Source: Opacimonas sp014872805 (GTDB lineage Bacteria > Pseudomonadota > Gammaproteobacteria > Enterobacterales > Alteromonadaceae). Taken from it: 64,000 bases of DNA. The notes beneath the pieces were generated by a model, which had not been told where the DNA came from, made no database searches, and worked only from the letters and a program-made list of their open reading frames with translations. The stretch spans positions 186,001 to 250,000 of the forward strand of contig WKFN01000014.1 of NCBI GenBank assembly GCA_014872805.1, written 5' to 3'. This document shows positions 44,873 to 53,000 of this stretch, in pieces. Made by a program: the position numbers and the translations under genes. Numbering within the stretch: the first letter of the stretch is position 1; the number at the start of each line of letters is the position of its first letter.

Positions 44873-45651
44873 TAACAGCTCGCAAGTTTAAAAGAGATGT
44901 CTTTATTATTATCGTTTTCTGAATGATTGTCATCATTAAAGCGCATAAATCTTACTGCGTACCTGTATTTATTGCCACTTAATGTTGGATAGTAGTCTAG
45001 AGTATGGCTGTACTCAATCCGAATCAACTCAACCTTGTTGTCTGCAACACCTTGATAAAAGCCATTCGTCGCGGTAACGTCTTCTAACGGTTTTCGCTGC
45101 CGAATAAATGTCAACACTAGGCGAATGGATTCTTGTAGGAGTCGCATGGGGGCTAACCAATCTTGCATTTGTTTAATTTTTGATTCAGATGATTGATTTA
45201 ACCAAAAATGCAGTTTTGGTAAGTCAAAGCTACAAGTCGCTCCTGGGATAGAAAAGCGTTGGCGGATTGCAGATAAAAATCTGTCTTGTTTGAGACTGCA
45301 GCCGATACGAGGTGAGGTGTTTAAGGCATCAATTGTTTGGATTACCTCATCAAGCGCGGTGTTGAGTTTATCTTTATTTACGTTGGGAAAGGTCAGCCAA
45401 TGATTTAAATGTTGAGTATAAATATTAAGGTCTCTAATCAATTCACTTTTCAGATCCACTCTTTCGATCAAATCAAGTAGTTGAAATAAATTGCGTAGAA
45501 AAGTCACTTCATTGTTTTTGGCGCAACAAGATTCAAGGTCAACAATAGAATTGAACATATGTTCAATTCTCAAATAATTTCGGACTTTTTCATTGAGTGG
45601 GAACTCAAAGCTGGCCTGATTCATTAATACACTCCATACAACGTCTAGCAA
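44872..45651 (-). CDS. zapD: Cell division protein ZapD
   Basis: Cytoplasmic FtsZ-bundling protein. The 259-residue product begins with a family-typical FEFPLNEKVRNYLRIEHMF segment and contains CSFDLPKLHFWL and IRLVLTFIRQ motifs. It lies between coaE and yacG, the standard order. Some extra N-terminal residues (about 14) precede the conserved part, so a later start is possible. Confidence 0.93.
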   Translation of the reverse strand: MLDVVWSVLMNQASFEFPLNEKVRNYLRIEHMFNSIVDLESCCAKNNEVTFLRNLFQLLDLIERVDLKSELIRDLNIYTQHLNHWLTFPNVNKDKLNTALDEVIQTIDALNTSPRIGCSLKQDRFLSAIRQRFSIPGATCSFDLPKLHFWLNQSSESKIKQMQDWLAPMRLLQESIRLVLTFIRQRKPLEDVTATNGFYQGVADNKVELIRIEYSHTLDYYPTLSGNKYRYAVRFMRFNDDNHSENDNNKDISFKLASC

Positions 45652-45663
45652 TAAACACTATAT

Positions 45664-46278
45664 TTATGACTTTTGCAAGTCATAACAAAGATTTTTGTAA
45701 ACATTGTGTAAAAAGCTTACTTGTTTTGCTGTATGTATCTTATTTTTACTATTATCAATGACGTCGTGTGCAATGGATAACCGTTCATTTCTTGAACACT
45801 GGTTGGCCATGATGTGTTTGATCTGCTCTTCCGAATTGTTATCCCTAGCACTTGCTCGAGATAACTGTTGGGATTCTGGCAAATCAACTACACATATGCG
45901 GTCACACCATTCGTATAACTTGTTTTCATACAGTAGAGGGACTACAAACAATACATAACTTGAACTAGCTTGTGTTAAAGACTGCTTCATCTTATCTCTA
46001 ATCAGTGGATGTAAGGTTTCATTCAACCACTGAGTCTTTTCAGTGGAAATAAAGACAATTTTTCTTAACTTCGCTCGGTCAAGCGTATTCTGATCATCAA
46101 GGATATCTTTACCAAAATAGGCAACCAACTTTGCTAATCCCTCAGTACCGGGGCTCACTACTTCTCTGGCAACGACATCGGCATCGACAATATCAATACC
46201 ATGTTGGGCGAAGCATTCAGCAACAAAACTCTTACCACTGCCAATTCCTCCGGTCAGACCAATGATCGGCACCGACAT
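45664..46278 (-). CDS. coaE: Dephospho-CoA kinase
   Basis: Last step of coenzyme A synthesis, phosphorylating the 3'-hydroxyl of dephospho-CoA. I chose the ATG at 46278, overlapping the pilD stop as TAATG; this gives 204 residues starting MSVPIIGLTGGIGSGKS with the P-loop in place. DADVVAREVV and the LLYENKLYEWCDRICVVD region are typical. An upstream in-frame ATG at 46296 lies within pilD. Confidence 0.95.
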   Translation of the reverse strand: MSVPIIGLTGGIGSGKSFVAECFAQHGIDIVDADVVAREVVSPGTEGLAKLVAYFGKDILDDQNTLDRAKLRKIVFISTEKTQWLNETLHPLIRDKMKQSLTQASSSYVLFVVPLLYENKLYEWCDRICVVDLPESQQLSRASARDNNSEEQIKHIMANQCSRNERLSIAHDVIDNSKNKIHTAKQVSFLHNVYKNLCYDLQKS

Positions 46279-47201
46279 TAGGCTATCCCCATCCATGCAA
46301 AATACCAGGTGACAATCGTTTCGCCATAAAGAATAGTAATCCAGCCGGCAATACCCAAAAAAGGACCGAAGGGAAATGCGCCATTGGGAAGAGTTGGATC
46401 ATGTTGTTTTTGCTTCGGGAAAACTTGCGCGATCAAAGCAACGGCTAGGGCAACCAAGGATGATAATAAAATGATGACGATTAAATGTTGCCATCCAACA
46501 AAAGCTCCTAATGCGGCTAGTAACTTAAAATCACCATAGCCCATGCCTTCTTTGCCCGTGAGAAGCTTAAATCCCCAATAAATAATCCAAAGTACGAGAT
46601 ACCCAATAACGGCTCCCCATACGGCATCTTCTAACGACACAAACCAGTTTTGGGTTGCGCTTAATAATCCCATCCACAACAAAGGTAAGGTTAGTTGGTC
46701 AGGCAATAACATGTGATCCAAATCTATACATACTGCGCTGACCAATGTCCAAGTGGCGATCAGCATAACAGCACATTGTAGTGTTGGTCCATAATGCAAA
46801 GCACACCATAATGAAAGCAAGGCGGACATTCCCTCAATCATCGGGTAGCGTTTGGGGATAGAGTGATCACAATGTTGACAGCGCCCTTTTTTGAGTAGGT
46901 AAGATATAATGGGGATGTTTTCTGTCGCCGTAATCAAGCTCTTACAATTAGGACATGCTGAACGTGGGTGAGCAAGATTAAATTTGTCACTTAAGGCAAT
47001 ACCTCCGGGAGGGGCTGGTCGTTCTTTTGGAGCAAAATAATGAATGAATTCAGATTGCCATTCGCGTTGCATCATAATGGGTAATCGATAGATCACCACG
47101 TTTAAAAAGCTGCCGACTAATAAACCCAACAAACAAACCGTTACTAAGAATGCAAGTGGGTAGGTAGTAAAGGTGAAAGCGATGGATTCAAAGATATTCA
47201 T
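46278..47201 (-). CDS. pilD: Type IV prepilin peptidase/methyltransferase PilD
   Basis: Inner-membrane aspartic protease that cleaves prepilin leader peptides and N-methylates the new N-terminus; it also serves type II secretion. The 307-residue protein has about eight membrane helices, the cytoplasmic zinc cysteines C83, C86, C108 and C111, and catalytic aspartates in IDLDHMLLPD (about 159-168) and GYGD (D224). It is coupled to coaE. Confidence 0.96.
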   Translation of the reverse strand: MNIFESIAFTFTTYPLAFLVTVCLLGLLVGSFLNVVIYRLPIMMQREWQSEFIHYFAPKERPAPPGGIALSDKFNLAHPRSACPNCKSLITATENIPIISYLLKKGRCQHCDHSIPKRYPMIEGMSALLSLWCALHYGPTLQCAVMLIATWTLVSAVCIDLDHMLLPDQLTLPLLWMGLLSATQNWFVSLEDAVWGAVIGYLVLWIIYWGFKLLTGKEGMGYGDFKLLAALGAFVGWQHLIVIILLSSLVALAVALIAQVFPKQKQHDPTLPNGAFPFGPFLGIAGWITILYGETIVTWYFAWMGIA

Positions 47202-47240
47202 TGCGCGGCCAAAATGCCAAAATGGTTAGTTTACAAAATG

Positions 47241-48452
47241 TTATACCACATTGCCCATTTGGAAGATAGGCAAATACATCGCAACGATTAAGCCGCCGAT
47301 AACGACGCCTAAAATAGACATGATTAGGGGCTCTAATAAACTGGTTAAACTATCTACCATATCCTCCACTTGGCGCTCGTAAATATCTGATATTTTTCCT
47401 AGCATATCATCGACAGATCCTGATTCTTCACCGATAGCAATCATCTGCACGACCATATCAGGAAACAAGGTCGTCGCACGCATCGCAATGTGCATTTGCG
47501 AACCACCTGATACCTCTTTTGTAACAAATTGAATCGCATCGCGATAGATAGCATTGCCAGCCGCCCCAGCCGCTGAATCTAAAGCTTGAATAAAAGGCAC
47601 ACCCGCGGCAAAAGTGGTGGCTAAGGTTCTGGCAAAGCGAGCAATGGCGGCTTTTTCTAGGATTTCGCCGACGATAGAGAGTTTTAATATTTGAGCATCG
47701 ACTTTATCTGCCACAGCAGGTGAACGCTCTATACTTTTTTTGATCCCCAAAAAGCAAGCAATAAAACTGATTAAAATGACAAAGCCGTAATCTTGCACAA
47801 ATTGGGATATATTTAATACCAATTGTGTAAAAACAGGAAGTTCCGCTCCAAAGCTAGCAAAAATATGCTGGAATTGCGGCACCACGTAAATCAATAAAAT
47901 CGTTGTGACAATCAATGCAACGACCACAACCGCAATAGGGTAGAACATGGCTTTTTTTATTTTAGATTTTAAGGCTTCTGCTTTTTCTTGATAGAGTGCG
48001 ATGCGTTCAAAAATCTGCTCCAGTGCACCGGATTGCTCACCACTTGCTACCAAATCACAATATAGGTCATCAAAGTGTTTGGGGTATTTGCGCAAAGCGA
48101 CACTAAGCGGATTTCCCGCTTTGACCTCACTAGCGATGCTCCCCAATACGTCTCGGGCTTCTGCTTTTGCATGGCCTTTAGCTACCATATCGACTGTCTG
48201 CATAATACTTACACCAGCATTGAGCATTGTGGCTATTTGTCGAGTGAGGACACAAATATCTTCTGAATTGAGTTTATCTTTAGCACCAGAGAGCCAAGAT
48301 TTTTTGACTAATTTAATGTGTTGCGCACTGATCCCTTGCTTGCGTAATATGAGTTTGACGTCTTTGGGCGAGGCGGCGGTCAATTTTCCTTTTATTTTAT
48401 TACCGCGACGGTCGGCGCCTTGCCAATAATACATAAATGAAGACTTGGCCAT
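47241..48452 (-). CDS. pilC: Type IV pilus inner-membrane platform protein PilC
   Basis: Polytopic platform protein of the type IV pilus, of the GspF family, 403 residues. Two duplicated GspF domains are visible, each ending in membrane helices. Typical stretches include LTRQIATMLNAGVSIMQ, the central membrane segment YPIAVVVVALIVTTILL, FARTLATTFAAGVPFIQAL and MVVQMIAIGEESGSVDDML. The usual upstream neighbour pilB is absent: pilA ends only 87 bases away, with a terminator in the gap. Confidence 0.96.
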   Translation of the reverse strand: MAKSSFMYYWQGADRRGNKIKGKLTAASPKDVKLILRKQGISAQHIKLVKKSWLSGAKDKLNSEDICVLTRQIATMLNAGVSIMQTVDMVAKGHAKAEARDVLGSIASEVKAGNPLSVALRKYPKHFDDLYCDLVASGEQSGALEQIFERIALYQEKAEALKSKIKKAMFYPIAVVVVALIVTTILLIYVVPQFQHIFASFGAELPVFTQLVLNISQFVQDYGFVILISFIACFLGIKKSIERSPAVADKVDAQILKLSIVGEILEKAAIARFARTLATTFAAGVPFIQALDSAAGAAGNAIYRDAIQFVTKEVSGGSQMHIAMRATTLFPDMVVQMIAIGEESGSVDDMLGKISDIYERQVEDMVDSLTSLLEPLIMSILGVVIGGLIVAMYLPIFQMGNVV

Positions 48453-48484
48453 AGCTTATTCCTTAACAAGTGATAAAAGGTCTT

Positions 48485-48513
48485 AAAAAAAACCCAACAC
48501 AGTGCTGGGCTTT
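48485..48513 (-). terminator. Rho-independent terminator after pilA
   Basis: On the minus strand CCCAGCAC pairs with GTGTTGGG (one G-U pair) with a two-base loop, followed by eight T's. It starts about 27 bases after the pilA stop. It would let pilA be made at a high level apart from pilC and pilD. Confidence 0.85.
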
Positions 48514-48539
48514 ATTGAGTATCAAATTGCATGAGTTCA

Positions 48540-48932
48540 TTAGCATAAGGTTGCAGGGTTACAAACGGCTCCCCAAGTAATACGGCCATTAGTTGCAACA
48601 GTTGGAGTCAATGTGTATGTACCTAAATCATGAGTAGCAAGAATGACACCAGCTGTTGTACTTACAGTTACATCACCAGTAGTGATATTATCTGGAATAC
48701 CGTTAGATGAACCGTTACAGTTTGTTGCTGCTCCAGTTACTTGGACACAGACTCCGACGGCTGTCTTGGCCGCAGCTGTGGCCTGAGTAACCTCGGTAAA
48801 TTCAGCTTTGTTCGTGTAGTTACTATAGGCAGGCAGTGCAATTGCGGCGAGTATGCCGATAATTGCAACCACAATCATTAATTCAATTAAGGTAAAACCT
48901 TGGTTGTTTTTGCTAGTGAATAAAGTATTCAT
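48540..48932 (-). CDS. pilA: Type IV pilin major subunit PilA
   Basis: Prepilin of 130 residues. The leader of 12 residues ends in Gly before FTLIELMIVVAIIGILAAIA, the PilD cleavage and methylation motif with the conserved Glu5. The hydrophobic helix continues to about residue 40. Four cysteines occur in the mature domain, the last being the C-terminal residue; two disulphides are possible. A CGGAG ribosome binding site precedes the start. The gene is followed by its own terminator. Confidence 0.94.
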   Translation of the reverse strand: MNTLFTSKNNQGFTLIELMIVVAIIGILAAIALPAYSNYTNKAEFTEVTQATAAAKTAVGVCVQVTGAATNCNGSSNGIPDNITTGDVTVSTTAGVILATHDLGTYTLTPTVATNGRITWGAVCNPATLC

Positions 48933-49107
48933 AATTATCTCCGAGTCATACGCTTTAGTTTGTTAAGATAACGTCCGTTTAAAACAGGTATGTATTCATT
49001 ACTTGATTGGAAGTATATGAAGCGCGAGATGGTTTGTCGGTATGAAGGTTTATACCTATGTTTACTGTCATCACAACCATTAACATAGGGGCTAGATTGT
49101 CTGCGTA

Positions 49108-50025
49108 TCAGTCTATGATACGCAAAGACAAATCTACAGCGAGAATATTCTTGGTCAAAGCGCCACTGGATATAAAATCCACGCCAGTTGAACTGAGCTC
49201 TGCAATTCGCTCGGCAGTAATGTTACCTGAGACTTCTAGTTTACAGCGACCACCGTTAAGTGCTACTGCCTCTTGGATCTGTTTTGTTGAGAAATTATCA
49301 AGCATGACGATGTCTGCGCCTGCCTCAAGGGCTTGTTCAAACTCGTCTAAATTCTCCACTTCGATTTCGACAGGAAGCTCAGGGTGATTGTGGCGAGCTT
49401 GAGAGATGGCTGGTGCAATACCACCGCAGGCAAAAATGTGATTTTCTTTGATCAGGAAGGCGTCATACAGACCAATGCGATGATTTTGACCACCGCCGCA
49501 TTGCACCGCGTATTTTTGTGCCAAACGCAAATGAGGAATGGTTTTACGCGTGTCCAAAATACGCAGTGAATTATCGCCAACCAAATCGACATAGTGCGCA
49601 GTTTGTGTTGCCGTAGCGCTGAGCATTTGTAAAAAATTCAATGCCGTGCGTTCGGCGGTTAACAACGCTCGGGCATTGCCCTTGATTGTAAATAATAATG
49701 TATCAGGTTCAACTATATCACCGTCGGCAACATGACAGCTTACTTCGGCGTAGGGGTCGCACAGCTCAAAGCAATGAGCAACCCAAGCACAGCCAGCAAT
49801 AATTGCGCGATCACGACAAATCACATGAGCGGTTTTTACCGTATCGGTCGCAATCAATTGTGCGGTGACATCTTGTAATAACCAATCAGATGCAAATGCA
49901 GCGTAAGATGTAATACCGAGATCTTCAGCTAATGCACTGGCAACGTTGTTGTGAATTACATCAATTGAAATCAATTCGTCAGTTGCCAAATGCTGTGGAT
50001 ACTTTGCTTTTAAATTAGTGCTCAT
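49108..50025 (-). CDS. nadC: Nicotinate-nucleotide diphosphorylase (carboxylating)
   Basis: Converts quinolinate and phosphoribosyl diphosphate to nicotinate mononucleotide in NAD synthesis. The 305-residue protein has the ERTALNFLQMLSATAT segment, DTRKTIPHLRLAQKYAV, GGGQNHRIGLYDAFLIKENHI in parts, and EVENLDEFEQALEAGADIVMLDN, all family hallmarks. It overlaps the aspartic protease gene by four bases on the same strand. It lies beside divergent ampD, a conserved arrangement. Confidence 0.97.
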   Translation of the reverse strand: MSTNLKAKYPQHLATDELISIDVIHNNVASALAEDLGITSYAAFASDWLLQDVTAQLIATDTVKTAHVICRDRAIIAGCAWVAHCFELCDPYAEVSCHVADGDIVEPDTLLFTIKGNARALLTAERTALNFLQMLSATATQTAHYVDLVGDNSLRILDTRKTIPHLRLAQKYAVQCGGGQNHRIGLYDAFLIKENHIFACGGIAPAISQARHNHPELPVEIEVENLDEFEQALEAGADIVMLDNFSTKQIQEAVALNGGRCKLEVSGNITAERIAELSSTGVDFISSGALTKNILAVDLSLRIID

Positions 50026-50546
50026 CGTGGAATAGTAATTGTGAGTTGCTGATTAGTCTGGGTGAATTGTAAATCTTTTAGGACATTCATGCCTAATAAT
50101 ATTTTGTCACTGCGCATGCCTGGATTTAAGTGAGCTTGCACATTATTGAATTGAATATTGCCGAGGATAAGTGTTGGCACTTTAGTTTCATACACCGTAA
50201 CTGTACCATTGGCTGTCATAATAGGAAACGGTCTACCCAATTCTAGACCTAATCTTGTGGCCAGATGTGCTGGAATTGATACGCTTGTTGCACCGGTATC
50301 AAGTAAGAATGTGACCGTTTCACCATTTATCAAACCGTCCAATAAATAATGGCCTTGTCTATTTTGTTGCAAGACCAAAGTATACCCTGATGCATCGGAT
50401 ACCGCCCTAGTTTCTATGTTGGGGTGACGTTGTTTGGCGAGATATTCTGAATAAATAATCACCAATATAAAGAGGATGCTTAGCCAGGCTCCGATAACAA
50501 ACACACCACTTATGGATGATTTTTTTGGATTGGGTTCTTCCTTCAC
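50022..50546 (-). CDS. Membrane-anchored retropepsin-like aspartic protease
   Basis: Protein of 174 residues with an N-terminal membrane helix (about 15-33) and a single retropepsin-like domain. The active-site motif DTGATSVSIP is intact, with YLLDGLINGETVTFLL before it and ILLGMNVLKDLQF at the C-terminal end. It fits the TIGR02281 family of clan AA aspartic proteases. As with viral retropepsins it would work as a dimer, probably facing the periplasm. Substrates are unknown. It overlaps nadC as ATGA and is probably co-transcribed. Confidence 0.85.
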   Translation of the reverse strand: MKEEPNPKKSSISGVFVIGAWLSILFILVIIYSEYLAKQRHPNIETRAVSDASGYTLVLQQNRQGHYLLDGLINGETVTFLLDTGATSVSIPAHLATRLGLELGRPFPIMTANGTVTVYETKVPTLILGNIQFNNVQAHLNPGMRSDKILLGMNVLKDLQFTQTNQQLTITIPR

Positions 50547-50630
50547 GTTCGCTTCCCCTTCTGCTTGTATCTAAGTTGAACATGACGATAAAATACGAAT
50601 TATTGATTAGACCAAAATAATATACCCATA

Positions 50631-51200
50631 ATGATCTATCCTCTGGCGGATGTGAAGCTTTCTCCATATCAAAATGCAAGGCCTGACCATACCGACGTAT
50701 CATTGTTGGTGATTCATAACATTAGTCTGCCTCCTCGCTTATACGGCGGCCACTACATTGATGATTTATTTTTAGGTAAACTTTCATCAGGGGTTCATCC
50801 CTTTTTTGGACAAATTGAAGGATTACAAGTCTCTGCACATGCCTGTATTCGTCGTGATGGACGTGTTACACAATATGTCCCTTTTGATAAAAAGGCCTGG
50901 CATGCTGGAGTCTCCTCGTTCCAAGGTCGCAAGGCCTGTAATGATTTTAGTATTGGTATTGAATTGGAGGGATGTGATGACATGCCATATACATCAGAGC
51001 AATATACAGCATTGGTTGAATTGAGTATGTATATCCAAACGCATTTTTCAGCCATATCCATTGGGCGAATTGTTGGGCATAATGACATAGCGTTTGGACG
51101 CAAGACCGACCCAGGTTTTGCCTTTGACTGGGCTAGGTATCGACTGGCCTTGCAAGCAAAACATCAACATTCACATATGGCGATGGAATCTCCCACATGA
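50631..51200 (+). CDS. ampD: 1,6-anhydro-MurNAc-L-alanine amidase AmpD
   Basis: Cytoplasmic zinc amidase of peptidoglycan recycling; it cleaves the peptide from anhydro-muropeptides and so controls AmpR-type beta-lactamase induction where present. The 189-residue protein shows VIHNISLPP (first zinc His), SIGIELEG, and GHNDIAFGRKTDPG with the second His and the Asp. No signal peptide is seen, as expected for AmpD rather than periplasmic amidases. It overlaps ampE by four bases. Confidence 0.95.
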   Translation: MIYPLADVKLSPYQNARPDHTDVSLLVIHNISLPPRLYGGHYIDDLFLGKLSSGVHPFFGQIEGLQVSAHACIRRDGRVTQYVPFDKKAWHAGVSSFQGRKACNDFSIGIELEGCDDMPYTSEQYTALVELSMYIQTHFSAISIGRIVGHNDIAFGRKTDPGFAFDWARYRLALQAKHQHSHMAMESPT

Positions 51201-52021
51201 CTCTCATTTATTTGTTACTTACCTTGTTCGCTGAGCGCATAGTACAAAAACCCCATTATTTACGGACTGATTTTTACTACACTTTATATAAAAAACAGTT
51301 AGTAGAGCGAAAGCTATTGTGCCCAGAAACCACGGTTTGGCAGTTTCTTGCAATGTGGCTTGGCCCAGCTATTTCCGTTGCCATACTATTACATATACTC
51401 AATCTTGGTTTAGTTACTTTTGTCGTTACCTTATTTGTATTGTTTGTGAGCATAGGAAGCCGTTCGTTACGAGAAGCTTTTAAATGCTATTTGCAAGCGG
51501 CTGAGCGAGGTGATTTGCAAGCATGTGATATGTATGCAAGGAATTTGGGGTTACCTGACCACAGCTCACAAACGTTTGCCGGGCATCTTGTCTGGCTAAA
51601 TTACCAGCGCTATGCTGCACCGATTTTTTTCTTTGTTTTATTTAATGTATTCGGTGTTATTGCATATGGGACGTTACGAGTGCTCAATGGTTATGCGCAA
51701 AAGCACGCCTTAGGACTACAAAATATCACACAAAAGATCCTCTTGGTGGTTGAATGGGTGCCGGTTCGTCTGGCTGCCGTTGGCTTTTTGATTGTAGGGC
51801 ATTTTTCTCGCGCACTGCCAGTGTGGTTATCTTTGTGTTTTGATACGAGTACTTGCGCTAAAGACGTATTAACTAGGGTCGCTATCGCAGCAGAAGACGT
51901 TCAATCTGAGCCTGATGATCTGGTTACCGAGGCCGTTACTTTGGTCAGCTTAGCTAAACGAAATATATTATTCATCTTGTCAATAGTCGCTATTTTAACC
52001 CTTTTGGGTGTAATCCAATAG
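51197..52021 (+). CDS. ampE: AmpE-like inner-membrane protein
   Basis: Membrane protein of 274 residues with about four hydrophobic segments, encoded directly after ampD as in Enterobacteria and relatives. RTDFYYTLYKK-type N-terminal residues and the LVWLNYQRYAAPIFFFVLF segment fit AmpE. Its biochemical role remains unclear; a sensor or signal function in beta-lactamase induction has been suggested. Position carries much of the call. Confidence 0.85.
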   Translation: MTLIYLLLTLFAERIVQKPHYLRTDFYYTLYKKQLVERKLLCPETTVWQFLAMWLGPAISVAILLHILNLGLVTFVVTLFVLFVSIGSRSLREAFKCYLQAAERGDLQACDMYARNLGLPDHSSQTFAGHLVWLNYQRYAAPIFFFVLFNVFGVIAYGTLRVLNGYAQKHALGLQNITQKILLVVEWVPVRLAAVGFLIVGHFSRALPVWLSLCFDTSTCAKDVLTRVAIAAEDVQSEPDDLVTEAVTLVSLAKRNILFILSIVAILTLLGVIQ

Positions 52022-52028
52022 TGGTAAT

Positions 52029-52060
52029 AGATCGTGGTGTTTTATTCTCGATCTCTCTTT
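52029..52060 (+). terminator. Weak hairpin after ampE
   Basis: AGATCG (52029-52034) pairs with CGATCT (52049-52054) around 14 bases, followed by CTCTTT. It lies just after the ampE stop. The long loop and broken T-tract make it a weak candidate. Confidence 0.35.
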
Positions 52061-52138
52061 AGCTCCTGTTTTATCAGTATTTTTTTCTATTTTTTACAGT
52101 CCTAGCGCAACTTTTCTATTTATAAAAAAACAGTAGGG

Positions 52139-52167
52139 TTGTGTTAATCGTTGTTCTCAGTTAAACT
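52139..52167 (+). promoter_or_regulatory. Promoter of pdhR-aceEF
   Basis: TTGTGT (52139-52144) and TAAACT (52162-52167) are separated by 17 bases. A start near 52174 would place the PdhR palindrome directly at the beginning of the transcript. Confidence 0.6.
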
Positions 52168-52174
52168 TTGGATA

Positions 52175-52189
52175 AATGGTATTACCAAT
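52175..52189 (+). promoter_or_regulatory. PdhR operator
   Basis: AATGGTATTACCAAT is a palindrome that fits the known PdhR core TGGTNNNACCA exactly. It lies just downstream of the predicted transcription start and 40 bases before pdhR, so PdhR would block its own operon until pyruvate releases it. Confidence 0.88.
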
Positions 52190-52228
52190 GTGGTTATTTA
52201 GTAAATTTTTTTTACAAGCTGAGAACTC

Positions 52229-52984
52229 ATGGCAGGCATTAAACAACAAAAATTATCCGATATTATTACGGAAAAACTCGAAAGTATGATCCTCGACGGT
52301 TCGTTTGTTGCAGGTGAACGCTTACCTGCAGAGCGAGTCTTGGCTGAAGAATTTAATGTTTCTCGCCCTTCACTGCGTGAGGCTTTCCAAAACTTACAAG
52401 CTAAAGGTTTGGTTGAGCGCAAACAGGGCGGAGGTACGTTCGTCAGCTCAAAGCTCAACGCGAACATGACCGACCCATTGTTAGCACTCGTTGCGAATCG
52501 ACCTGAAACACAGTTTGATCTACTAGAGTTTCGCCATGCTTTAGAGGGTATGGCCGCTTATTATGCCGCTTTACGAGGTCAACCTGAAGATTATCAAAAC
52601 TTACAGCGTGCATGGCTTGCTTTACAAGCGGAAGAACAATTAGAGATCGCGCACGAGGCGCATTTACTGAGTGAATTTTATTTGGTGATGGCCAAAGCGA
52701 CGCATAACATGATCTTGCAGCACGTCATGCGTAGCCTCAAAGGCATGTTGCAAGAAAATATCCATAAAAATCTCGAGATGCTCAAAATCGTGCCTGACGC
52801 TGGAAGCATCATCAAAGAATATCGGGAAAAAATCGTGTCTGCGATTGTGACACAAGATCCCGATACCGCTCGCACCACTAGCAATGCTTTGCTGGTATAT
52901 ATCGAAACCACTTTATTGGACATCAATCAGCGTGACACTGCAGTACAACGAGCCATGCGTCGCATTGATGTAAATTCAAATTAA
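52229..52984 (+). CDS. pdhR: Pyruvate dehydrogenase complex repressor PdhR
   Basis: GntR/FadR-family repressor that responds to pyruvate. The 251-residue protein has an N-terminal winged helix (about 8-75) with LPAERVLAEEFNVSRPSLRE and the wing GGGTFVS, then the helical FCD ligand domain. It heads the operon with aceE and aceF and has its operator in the leader. aceE starts 16 bases after its stop. Confidence 0.96.
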   Translation: MAGIKQQKLSDIITEKLESMILDGSFVAGERLPAERVLAEEFNVSRPSLREAFQNLQAKGLVERKQGGGTFVSSKLNANMTDPLLALVANRPETQFDLLEFRHALEGMAAYYAALRGQPEDYQNLQRAWLALQAEEQLEIAHEAHLLSEFYLVMAKATHNMILQHVMRSLKGMLQENIHKNLEMLKIVPDAGSIIKEYREKIVSAIVTQDPDTARTTSNALLVYIETTLLDINQRDTAVQRAMRRIDVNSN

Positions 52985-53000
52985 GCTAATAGGACCCCTT

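Noticed and set aside
49039..49056. GGTAT/ATACC inverted repeat upstream of pilA
   Set aside because: Arms of only five bases and no nearby promoter match; no sigma-54 element for pilA was recognisable in this gap either.
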